A DNA stretch of 9,045 bases from Verrucomicrobiaceae bacterium (GTDB lineage: Bacteria; Verrucomicrobiota; Verrucomicrobiae; Verrucomicrobiales; Akkermansiaceae): the NCBI GenBank assembly GCA_947372405.1, contig CANBTO010000174.1:1-9045 (forward strand). The letters run 5' to 3'. How positions within the stretch are numbered: position 1 is the stretch's first letter; the number at the start of each line of letters is the position of its first letter. Shown here piece by piece: positions 1-6,924 of the stretch. The notes beneath the pieces were generated by a model. It searched no databases. It was not told the origin of the DNA and saw nothing but the letters and a program-made list of their open reading frames with translations. The position numbers and the translations under genes are program-made.

Positions 1-2
1 GC

Positions 3-938
3 ATCCAGGATCTCGACGCCTCCGGGATCAAATTGCTAATTGCCAGTCTGCAATCCGACACCGGACTCGATAAGGATTTCCGCCATGAGCTGATCTGGGA
101 TTCCATTATGGAGCTTGCCGCCAAAAACCCGCAAGCGGCGCTGGCGGTCTTCACCAGGTCGCCAGATTTGTTAGAGTATAATGAGTTGTCCGCGAGCATG
201 GTTTCGTCCGCCCTTTCCCGCTGGGCTAACGATGATCCGGCGGGCGCGGTGGAATGGGTGAAAACCAACGGTGGAAAATTCCCCAAAGTCATCACCGGGG
301 AGACCAAGATCGCATTGCTCACCGGAGCTGCAAGCGATGATCCGAAACTTGCCTTCCAACTCGTCGGCGAACTTGGAATGAGTAAAAAACCACAGCCCTT
401 TTTTGACATCATACGTGCCGCGAAAACACCCGAAGAGCGGACGGACACCTTCACCGCCTTTCGCGAATACCTTGCCGGCCTCACCGATCAGCAGGCTCGC
501 CGTGCAGCCACCTCCGGCGGCTTTTGGTACCTGACCGTCACTCTCGCTGCCGACGGATTCGAATCCTCCACCCAGTGGATGGAAAAAACCCAGCTCACTC
601 CGGACGAAATCGCCAACATCGCTCGCAGACTGCCGGATACGGACGCCTTAAAGGGTGCCGAGACCGGCCGGTGGCTCGAATGGCTGGGCGAAAAACTGCC
701 TGCCGACAAAAGCCAGGACATCATCCGCAACATGGTGAACAACTGGGCAAAAAGCGATTTCCAGGCAACCGGGGCCTGGCTCAACACCACTCCCGCCGGC
801 CCGCTCAAGAACAGCGCCATCCGCAGTTACGTGGAAACCGTTTCCAGTTACGAACCCGAAGCCGCCGCGCAATGGGCGCTGACCCTCCCCGCCGGCGAGG
901 ACCGTGATCAGACGCTCAGGAAAATCTATCAGAACTGA
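3..938 (+). CDS. Helical repeat protein of unknown function, 5' end outside the window
   Basis: The reading frame is open from the first complete codon (position 3), so the true start lies left of the window. The TTG at 33 is unlikely to be the start. About 311 residues are visible, with no enzyme motif or membrane segment. The protein is mostly amphipathic helix and carries a recurring unit of the form W-A-x-x-D-x-x-x-A-x-x-W. Clear copies are SRWANDDPAGAVEW (tryptophan codon at 222) and NNWAKSDFQATGAW (tryptophan codon at 744). Proteins with such W/DP helical repeats are common, as I recall, in Verrucomicrobiota, usually secreted and uncharacterised. The frame ends at TGA 936-938. However, the next 21 codons continue the repeat pattern (PKKDDASKAAAEAF...) up to TAG at 1002-1004, and TGA sits exactly where the repeat tryptophan is expected. 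It may therefore be a gene shortened at its C-terminus by a TGG-to-TGA change. A protein-scaffold or binding role is only a guess. Confidence 0.8.
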   Translation: MQDLDASGIKLLIASLQSDTGLDKDFRHELIWDSIMELAAKNPQAALAVFTRSPDLLEYNELSASMVSSALSRWANDDPAGAVEWVKTNGGKFPKVITGETKIALLTGAASDDPKLAFQLVGELGMSKKPQPFFDIIRAAKTPEERTDTFTAFREYLAGLTDQQARRAATSGGFWYLTVTLAADGFESSTQWMEKTQLTPDEIANIARRLPDTDALKGAETGRWLEWLGEKLPADKSQDIIRNMVNNWAKSDFQATGAWLNTTPAGPLKNSAIRSYVETVSSYEPEAAAQWALTLPAGEDRDQTLRKIYQN

Positions 939-1130
939 CCGAAAAAGGACGATGCCTCCAAAGCTGCTGCGGAAGCGTTCAAGCAACAAAACGTCGTGAA
1001 ATAGCTGTGATTCGGACATTCCTGTCTGTTCCTCAGGCGGCTGTGGCTTGTGAAAGAAGGGACACCCAACGCTGCCGTACTGCCTTTCGGATGCGGGAGC
1101 GTATCGAGAATCGTTTGCCAGGTTCGCAGT
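939..1130. other. Convergent intergenic gap with a relic coding tail
   Basis: This is the gap between the plus-strand repeat protein and the minus-strand adaptor gene. Positions 939-1004 read as an in-frame, lysine/alanine-rich extension of the repeat protein after its TGA stop and end at TAG 1002-1004. The remaining 126 bases hold no convincing gene. Because the genes converge, a bidirectional terminator would be expected, but I found no strong GC stem followed by a T run on either strand. Confidence 0.5.
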
Positions 1131-2210
1131 CTATTTCGCCGGTGGAGCGGCCGTGGCTTGGACCGGATCACCTTCTCGCAGCAGGGCGTTCGGGTTGATG
1201 ATGACGGCGGTGGACGGGCTCAGTTTCGCGGAGGTCATTTCCACGGTGGAACCGAAGTTTTTGCCAACGAGCACGTCGATGAAACTGACTTTGCCATCGA
1301 TGACAGCCGCGACCGCGGAAATGCCCTTGCGCATGACGATGGTATTGGTGGGCAGGATGAAGGTGCCGGGGGCTGGCGGGAGTTTCAATGATGCCGTGCC
1401 GGTGAGTCCTGCGGGAAGTTGCAGGTCAGGGTTCTCGAGCATGAACTCCGTGCGCATCGTGCCGGAGTCGGTGTCGAACACTTTGCTGGAACGCGAGAAT
1501 CCGGCTTCGAACACGCGGCCTGGCAGTTCGTTGAAGCGGACGTTCGCCACCGCATCTTTTGAAATCCTGAGAGCGAGATCCGGGGTGGCGCTGACGACGA
1601 AACGCAGCTTGTCCAAACGGACCAGCCGATAGAGCCAGCCTTCGGGCGTGGATGAATCGCCGCGCATGCGGTCCCCGCGGTCGAAATTGCGTGCTGCGAT
1701 CGTGCCGTCGAAGGGCGCGGTGACGGTGGCGAATTTCTGCAGTTCCATCAAACGAGCCAATTCCGCCTCCGCCGCGCGGCGATCCGCCTCGGACTGGGCG
1801 GCGATGGCAGCACGCTCTTCGGATTGCTCCAGTGGAACCGCCTTGGTTGCGGAAAGATTGGCCGAGCGGAGCGCATCCTCGCGGTCGATTTTCGCCTTGG
1901 CTGCCGCTCGATCCACGACCGCCCGAGCAGTCTCGATCGAGCGATCGATTTCCGGAACGGCGATGATGGCGAGAGTTTCACCAGCTTTCACCCGGTCGCC
2001 AATGTCGAATTTCCTTTCGCCGACAATGCCGGTGGCTCGCGTGAAAATGGTGGCGGCCTCGACCGGCTCGGTTCTTCCGGGAAGCTCGAAGGTGCCTGTG
2101 GTGGCGGCGGTTGGCAGGGTGGTGCGGACGACGGCCTGCTCGCCTGCGGTGAGAGGCGAGCCTGCTGCTAACAGAAAAACCAGCGGCAGCGGATGGAGGA
2201 GGGAGTTCAT
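1131..2210 (-). CDS. RND efflux periplasmic adaptor subunit (HlyD/AcrA-type membrane fusion protein)
   Basis: This 359-residue protein links an inner-membrane RND pump to an outer-membrane channel in the periplasm. Residues 1-22 look like a Sec signal peptide (hydrophobic PLVFLLAAG, then SPLTA). There is no lipobox cysteine, so unlike AcrA it is probably not a lipoprotein. A lipoyl/barrel-sandwich half spans about 45-85, with the typical GDRVKAGETLA stretch. An alanine/glutamate-rich coiled-coil hairpin covers about 88-157. The second lipoyl half follows, with the hallmark TAPFDGTIAARN at 164-174. A beta-barrel (about 203-275) and a membrane-proximal domain (about 283-355) complete the family order, and the length is normal. 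The ATG (2208-2210) overlaps the permease stop in an ATGA, with no Shine-Dalgarno sequence, which points to translational coupling. Placing the adaptor after the permease reverses the acrAB order. The substrate cannot be told from sequence. Confidence 0.93.
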   Translation of the reverse strand: MNSLLHPLPLVFLLAAGSPLTAGEQAVVRTTLPTAATTGTFELPGRTEPVEAATIFTRATGIVGERKFDIGDRVKAGETLAIIAVPEIDRSIETARAVVDRAAAKAKIDREDALRSANLSATKAVPLEQSEERAAIAAQSEADRRAAEAELARLMELQKFATVTAPFDGTIAARNFDRGDRMRGDSSTPEGWLYRLVRLDKLRFVVSATPDLALRISKDAVANVRFNELPGRVFEAGFSRSSKVFDTDSGTMRTEFMLENPDLQLPAGLTGTASLKLPPAPGTFILPTNTIVMRKGISAVAAVIDGKVSFIDVLVGKNFGSTVEMTSAKLSPSTAVIINPNALLREGDPVQATAAPPAK

Positions 2211-5200
2211 GGAATCACTGGGTCGGTGTTTTCTGACAGGTCGGTTTCCCTGGCATGTTTGTGCCTGTGGGTGAAACCTCTAACAGCGGCAAAGGCGACG
2301 GGCACCAGGAACAGCGAGGCGAAGGTGCCGAAGAGCAGCCCGCCGATCACGGCGCGTCCGAGAGGTGCGTTCTGCTCGCCACCTTCGGCGTGGCCGAGTG
2401 CCATCGGAATCACGCCGAGGATCATGGCGAAAGCCGTCATGACAACGGGCCGAAGCCGAGTGGTGGCGGCTTCGATGGCGGCGTCAAACGCGGTTTCCCC
2501 CTGGTCGAAGCGGTCGCGCGCGAAACTGCTGACCAGCACGCTGTTCGCAGTGGAAACTCCGACGACCATGATGATGCCCATCAGGGCGGGCACGCTGAGT
2601 GGTGTGCCGGTGAGCCACAGGGCGCAGAGCGCTCCAGCAACGGACACTGGCAGACCAGCGATGGCGACGAAAGGCAGCGTCCATGACTGGAAGTTCACCA
2701 CCATGACGAGAAAGACGAGTACTGAGGCGAGGCCGAGGCCGCCAATCAGTTCGGTGTAGGCGGTTTCCATCAACGCGGCCTGACCGGCTAGGTCGATCTT
2801 GTTGCCCGGTTTCAGCTTGCCGCGCAGATCCTTGAGAATGACTTGCAGATCATTGGCGATGCCGCCGATGTCACGTCCTGAAGCATTGGCGACGACGGTG
2901 AACGTCGGCTGCAAGGTGGTGCGGCTGACGCTTGCAGGCGCGCGCTTTTCCATGACGGTGGCGAACGCGCGCAACGGCACGGGCGGGCCGTTGCTGGCGG
3001 ACGGGTGGACGGGCAGGTTCAGCAACTGCTCGATGGATTTCAAATTCGCCGGCGGTGCGATGAGTTGCACGTCGTAGGCTGCGCCGGTTACCGGATCGGA
3101 CCAGAAATTCGGCGTGACAGAGCCGCCGCTGCCAAGTGCCGCGAGCAGGGCGCTGGAAGCGTCCTGGGCGTTGATGCCGAAGGTCCCTGCACGCGTACGG
3201 TCGATGCGGATCGCGTAGCCGGGCTGGTCCAGCACTTCGCGCAGCGTGACGTCCACGGCTCCCGGGATGCTAGCGAAGCGCTCGCGCAACTCGCGAGCGA
3301 GCGCCAGGTTGCCTGGCACGTCACGGCCTGTTAGACGGACCTCGAAAGTGGTTGGCGCGCCTGACGCGAGAGTCTGGCTGGTGGCGTCGGCGGGCCGGAA
3401 GAACGATTGGATTTGAGGAAACTTGCCGGCCAGCATGGCGCGGATTTTTTCGACATAAGCTTCGCTTGGCGCATGCACGGGATCGAGTTGCACGAGGATC
3501 TCGCCGTCGGAGGAGGTGACCGATGTGGTTTCCACCCATGCCTGGTTGACGGAAGTCGGCGCGCCGATGTTCTCGACCATGAACTGCAGTTCCTTGGCGG
3601 GGATGATTTGCCGGATCTCCCGCTGGACGTCCGCCATCACCTGCGCCGTGTCCTCAATCCTCACGCCACTCGGGATGCGGACGAACAGGCGGATCAACCC
3701 GGCGTCGGTCTTGGGGAAAAACTCGCGGCCTGACCTCATACCGGCGAAGACACCGAGAGCGGCGACGAACAGCAGCGGTATCAGCACCAGCCATTTGTGG
3801 CGCATCAGGAACCGGAGGATGCAGCCTTGCATCCTCGCGATCCGGTCCACGCCGTGTTCGATGGCATGGTGGATGCGGAACAGTCCGCCTGGTTTGGCGC
3901 CGTTGCGGTTATTCTCCGCACGCAGCTCGCCGGGAAGAATGATCGATGCCAGCGTGGGGACCAGCGTGCGGGCTAACAGATAGCTCGCAATCATCGCGAA
4001 AACCACCGCCAGTGCGAGCGGACGGAAGACGAAGGACGAGGTGCCGCTGAGCAGGAAGATCGGCAGGAAGACGATGCAGATCGAGATGGTGGAGACAAAC
4101 TCCGGAAACGCGACTTCGCGCGCGCCATCAACGATCGCCTGGTGCACATCCTTGCCGATGGCGATCTGTCGCTTGATGTTTTCGATTTCGACGAGCGCGT
4201 TGTCCACCAGGATGCCGATGGCGAGGGCGAGCCCGCCAAGAGTCATGAGATTGAAGGTGGCATCGACGAGCTTCAAACCGAGGATGGAGCACAATAGTGC
4301 GAGCGGAATCGAGGTCAGCACGATCAACGTCGAGCGCCATGAGCCGAGGAAAAACAGGACCACGAGAGCCACCAGACCACCGACGAGAAGGATCTCATGC
4401 TCGACTCCGTTCGCGGCCGCGCGGACGAACACGGACTGGTCGAAGATCGGCTCGATGTTCATGCCGGGAGGGGCGGAGGCGCGGATTTCCGGGAGGCGCT
4501 GGCGGATGCCGTCGATGATGTCCACGGTGGAGGCTCCGCCGAGTTTGAGGATCGAGATCATCACGGCGTTCTGGCCGTTGAGGCGGGCGATGTTGGTGGT
4601 GACCGCCTCGCCGTCCCTGACATTCGCGACGTCGCGCATCAGGATGACCTTGCCGTTCACCGAGCGCAGCGGGATGTCCAGGAACTGCTGGATGGTTTCC
4701 GGACTCGCGTTGATCTCCACCGGCAGTTCGCGGGCCCCCTCGCTGAGGACGCCGGACGGCAATGTTAGATTCTGCCTGCTGATGGCGGCGCTGACTTCCG
4801 AGGAGGAAATCGAGAAGGCGTTGAGAGCTTCCGGATTCAAGTCCACCATGACCTGCCGCGCGGCGCCGCCGTAGGGCAGCGAGATCCTCATGCCGGGGAC
4901 GCTCTGGAGTTGGGCGCGCAGCGTGAGCCGCGAGTAATCGTAAAGTTGTCCGCTTGTCATCGTGTCCGAGGACATGACGAGCTGGACGATCGGCACGGTG
5001 GACGGACTGGTGCGGATGATGATTGGCGGGATGGTGCCGGTGGGCATGCGGCGCAGGATGGCCTGGGAGATGCCGGTCACCTGGGACATCGCGGTGTTGA
5101 TGTTCACGTTCGGCTGGAACTTGAGCTTCACCAGCGCGATGCCATTGGAGGTCTCGGACCGCACTTCCAGCAGGTCGTCCACGTTGTTGAGCGTGGCGAT

Positions 5201-5404
5201 TTCGGAAAACGAGGTGATGCGTGCCGCCATGTCCGCAGCGGTCAACCCGTTATAGGTCCAAACCAGGGTGATCTCAGGGCTTTCCACCCGGGGCAGGATG
5301 TCCGTGGACATCTTGAGGCCGGACATGATGCCGAACAGCAGGATCAAGATCGCCAGCACACCGATGGTGTATTTGTAGCGAAGGGCGAAAAGGACGATCC
5401 ACAT
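2207..5404 (-). CDS. RND-family efflux transporter permease (inner-membrane proton-driven pump)
   Basis: At 1065 residues this is full length for the AcrB/MexB/CzcA superfamily. The N-terminal segment (about 12-30) is followed by a porter domain, a TM2-TM6 block (about 337-490), TM7 (about 538-555), a second porter domain and TM8-TM12 (about 885-1045). The TM4 relay region reads LALAIGILVDNALVEIENI, so of AcrB's paired Asp407/Asp408 only the first is kept (D401) and the second is N402. In TM10, VGVSTANSVLV has Ala953 where AcrB has Lys940. The TM11 RLRPxxMT motif (983-990) is intact. Several RND subfamilies lack the lysine, so this is probably functional, but the family cannot be resolved to HAE (drug) or HME (metal). 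It is followed directly by its adaptor with a 4-bp overlap, and no outer-membrane factor is in the window. The ATG at 5402-5404 fits the usual N-terminus. No Shine-Dalgarno sequence is visible. Confidence 0.96.
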   Translation of the reverse strand: MWIVLFALRYKYTIGVLAILILLFGIMSGLKMSTDILPRVESPEITLVWTYNGLTAADMAARITSFSEIATLNNVDDLLEVRSETSNGIALVKLKFQPNVNINTAMSQVTGISQAILRRMPTGTIPPIIIRTSPSTVPIVQLVMSSDTMTSGQLYDYSRLTLRAQLQSVPGMRISLPYGGAARQVMVDLNPEALNAFSISSSEVSAAISRQNLTLPSGVLSEGARELPVEINASPETIQQFLDIPLRSVNGKVILMRDVANVRDGEAVTTNIARLNGQNAVMISILKLGGASTVDIIDGIRQRLPEIRASAPPGMNIEPIFDQSVFVRAAANGVEHEILLVGGLVALVVLFFLGSWRSTLIVLTSIPLALLCSILGLKLVDATFNLMTLGGLALAIGILVDNALVEIENIKRQIAIGKDVHQAIVDGAREVAFPEFVSTISICIVFLPIFLLSGTSSFVFRPLALAVVFAMIASYLLARTLVPTLASIILPGELRAENNRNGAKPGGLFRIHHAIEHGVDRIARMQGCILRFLMRHKWLVLIPLLFVAALGVFAGMRSGREFFPKTDAGLIRLFVRIPSGVRIEDTAQVMADVQREIRQIIPAKELQFMVENIGAPTSVNQAWVETTSVTSSDGEILVQLDPVHAPSEAYVEKIRAMLAGKFPQIQSFFRPADATSQTLASGAPTTFEVRLTGRDVPGNLALARELRERFASIPGAVDVTLREVLDQPGYAIRIDRTRAGTFGINAQDASSALLAALGSGGSVTPNFWSDPVTGAAYDVQLIAPPANLKSIEQLLNLPVHPSASNGPPVPLRAFATVMEKRAPASVSRTTLQPTFTVVANASGRDIGGIANDLQVILKDLRGKLKPGNKIDLAGQAALMETAYTELIGGLGLASVLVFLVMVVNFQSWTLPFVAIAGLPVSVAGALCALWLTGTPLSVPALMGIIMVVGVSTANSVLVSSFARDRFDQGETAFDAAIEAATTRLRPVVMTAFAMILGVIPMALGHAEGGEQNAPLGRAVIGGLLFGTFASLFLVPVAFAAVRGFTHRHKHARETDLSENTDPVIP

Positions 5405-5473
5405 GGCGGAGAGTGACAGAGCATTAACACACCTGGCATTTCGCGCAACCGCTGGCTGTCAGGAAACGTGTCA

Positions 5474-6469
5474 CTATCGATAGATGAAATCCGCGATGAC
5501 CATGCGGTGGTCGCTGTGGCGGCTGGTGAACGCTGCGCAGCGGACTGGCAGGAAGTGGCGTGTGGAATAGATGTGATCGATGCGCAGGATGGGCAATCGG
5601 TGCTGGAAGGTGTCCCCCCAGCCGGTGCCGGCGGTGGAGAATGCGTCCACGAAATCGCGGTCGAGCTGGCGGTGGACGACGTCGGATGCGGGTGAGTTGA
5701 AATCACCGCCCAAGAGGGTGGGGGTGTTGGGAAAACTGGTGGTCTGCTCGAGGATCTGCTGGGTGAGGAAAAGTTCGCCGCGGCGCAACGCGCGGTTCAC
5801 GCGGTGGTCCGTCCAGGTGGAGCGCAGCCAGAAGCGCAGGTCGGTGGCTGCGGTGGCGAGATGCACGTTGACCACTTCCACGGACGATCCGTTAGGCAGG
5901 CCGATGGTGACCTGCTGGTCGCGCTGGGTGGGGTTGCGGACTTCGCGTTCGATCTTCCAGCGCGTGACGACGCCGTTGGTGGTGTGGCAGCGGTAATCGC
6001 CGCGGCCGCCGTAGAGCGCGTCCGCGATCTTGCGGACCTGGTCCGGATAGACGTCCTGGAGCAGCACGATGTCAGGCTCCCATGCGGCGATGTCCGAGGA
6101 TGGATCACCGAAGGAGAAGATCGCGCAGTTCATCGTGACGACACGCAGCACGGGATTTCCGTCATGCCTCTGCGCGGGGCCGGGCAGGGGTGCGGATTTC
6201 CCGAAATTGGCGAGCACCCGGGCTTCGTCCGCGCCTACCAGCAGCGTGACCGCCCACACCGCTGTTAGAATGAGTGAAAGCGGCGCGCGCAGGAAGCAGA
6301 AGGCGGTTGTGGAAAGCAACAAACCCACGCCGCCCCACATCCAGATGGGCAGCACCGTGAATGCTGCGAAGCGGTCCGGTTGCCGGACAAAACAGAAGAC
6401 GGTGAAAAGGTGGAGCGCGAACGAGAGTCCCACGAGTGTCCATCCTGTGCGTCGGCGGAGTGTGGACAT
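5474..6469 (-). CDS. Membrane-anchored endonuclease/exonuclease/phosphatase (EEP) family protein
   Basis: The protein has 331 residues. Three hydrophobic segments (about 10-28, 36-59 and 63-80) are followed by an EEP (DNase I-like) catalytic domain from about 108 to the end, probably on the periplasmic side. Family motifs appear in order: VTMNC (N114), IVLLQDV (D139), VNVHL (H203), GGDFNSP (D256, N258), RIDHIYS (D298, H299) and SRHSDHRMVIADF (D320, H321). The fold cleaves phosphodiester or phosphomonoester bonds with a divalent metal; substrates range from DNA to phospholipids and inositol phosphates. The metal-binding glutamate of the usual LQE motif is aspartate here, a conservative but notable change. 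The N-terminal membrane region plus EEP domain resembles proteins usually annotated only as family members, so the substrate is unknown. It lies 69 bp upstream of the permease on the same strand, and a shared transcript is possible but not shown. Confidence 0.9.
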   Translation of the reverse strand: MSTLRRRTGWTLVGLSFALHLFTVFCFVRQPDRFAAFTVLPIWMWGGVGLLLSTTAFCFLRAPLSLILTAVWAVTLLVGADEARVLANFGKSAPLPGPAQRHDGNPVLRVVTMNCAIFSFGDPSSDIAAWEPDIVLLQDVYPDQVRKIADALYGGRGDYRCHTTNGVVTRWKIEREVRNPTQRDQQVTIGLPNGSSVEVVNVHLATAATDLRFWLRSTWTDHRVNRALRRGELFLTQQILEQTTSFPNTPTLLGGDFNSPASDVVHRQLDRDFVDAFSTAGTGWGDTFQHRLPILRIDHIYSTRHFLPVRCAAFTSRHSDHRMVIADFIYR

Positions 6470-6585
6470 GGGGGAAGAAAATATTAAATCTTAAGCACTA
6501 AATTCGAAACAGAAGAATTCCGCTCATCGTCAGTGATTCACCTTCTTCGTTTCGAACTTCATGCTTGGGATTTCGAGCAAGATGC
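6470..6585 (-). promoter_or_regulatory. AT-rich leader region upstream of the EEP gene, possible promoter
   Basis: The 116-bp gap between ybaB and the EEP gene is clearly richer in A and T than its surroundings, especially 6478-6517. Read on the minus strand it contains TAATAT (complement of 6481-6486), matching four of six bases of a -10 box, with a weak TTCGAA about 16 bp further upstream. That would leave a leader of only a few bases before the ATG at 6467-6469. No Shine-Dalgarno sequence is present. The promoter call is weak; the base-composition dip is the firm observation. Confidence 0.25.
6503..6556. repeat. Imperfect inverted repeat between ybaB and the EEP gene
   Basis: The left arm TTCGAAAC-A-GAAGAA (6503-6517) pairs with the right arm TTCTTCGTTTCGAA (6543-6556). 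This gives 14 paired bases with one bulged A and a loop of about 25 bases. On the minus strand it lies downstream of the ybaB stop and is followed by an AT-rich stretch, though not a clean T run. It could be a weak terminator or attenuator for the dnaX-ybaB transcript, or a protein-binding site. Confidence 0.5.
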
Positions 6586-6891
6586 TCACATCCCCGGTAT
6601 GCCAAGGCCGCCGGTGAGTTTTTTCATTTCCGCGGCGGACTTGTCCTTGCCGGTGGAGATGGCTTCCTGCACGCCTTTGAGGACGAGTTCTTCGAGGAAC
6701 TCGACGTCCGACGGATCGACCACCGACGGATCGATCTTGATGGAGAGCACATCACCGGCGCAGGTGGCGGTGACGGTGACCTTGCCGCCGCCGACGGAGG
6801 CCTCGACGGTCTGTCTGGAGAGTTCCTCCTGTTTTGCGGCGAGCCCGGCCTGCATCTGCTGGGCTTGTTTCATCAGTTTGGCGATGTTCAT
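6586..6891 (-). CDS. YbaB/EbfC family nucleoid-associated DNA-binding protein
   Basis: The 101-residue product has the full YbaB/EbfC layout. An N-terminal helix rich in methionine and glutamine (MNIAKLMKQAQQMQAGLAAKQEEL) is followed by a three-stranded sheet (VEASVGGGKVTVTATCAGDVLSIKIDPSVV) and a long C-terminal helix (FLEELVLKGVQEAISTGKDKSAAEMKKLTGGLGIPGM). Family members are dimeric 'tweezer' proteins that bind DNA and are abundant in the nucleoid. The gene follows dnaX with only 33 bp between them, the classical dnaX-ybaB order, though the usual third partner recR is absent and an EEP gene follows instead. The spacer holds a heptamer tandem repeat and no Shine-Dalgarno sequence, so translation may rely on coupling with dnaX or on an unstructured leader. 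The ATG at 6889-6891 fits the conserved N-terminus. Confidence 0.95.
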   Translation of the reverse strand: MNIAKLMKQAQQMQAGLAAKQEELSRQTVEASVGGGKVTVTATCAGDVLSIKIDPSVVDPSDVEFLEELVLKGVQEAISTGKDKSAAEMKKLTGGLGIPGM

Positions 6892-6899
6892 GGTAGAGG

Positions 6900-6924
6900 T
6901 TGAGAGTTGAGAGTTGAGAGTTGA
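6900..6924. repeat. Heptamer tandem repeat (TTGAGAG)x3.6 in the dnaX-ybaB spacer
   Basis: Three perfect copies of TTGAGAG (6900-6906, 6907-6913, 6914-6920) and a partial fourth (TTGA, 6921-6924) fill almost all of the 33-bp spacer. In the mRNA this reads as CUCUCAA repeats immediately before the ybaB ATG. The dnaX stop codon (TAA, complement of 6925-6927) abuts the array. Confidence 0.95.

Noticed and set aside
1648..2274. 208-codon plus-strand frame opposite the adaptor gene
   Set aside because: Ser/Arg/Ala-rich composition with no motif. The minus-strand adaptor explains the region fully.
5412..5475. AGTGACA (5412-5418) and TGTCACT (5469-5475) as an operator-like inverted repeat upstream of the permease
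   Set aside because: Only 7-bp arms separated by 50 bp. A match of this size is expected by chance at about one in ten in such a span.
5474..5483. 10-bp palindrome CTATCGATAG at the end of the EEP gene
   Set aside because: It falls on the last codons and stop of the gene (Tyr-Arg-stop), so coding constraint explains it well enough.
6900..6924. Tandem array as a CRISPR fragment
   Set aside because: The 7-bp units are directly adjacent with no spacers, so it is a simple microsatellite-like repeat.
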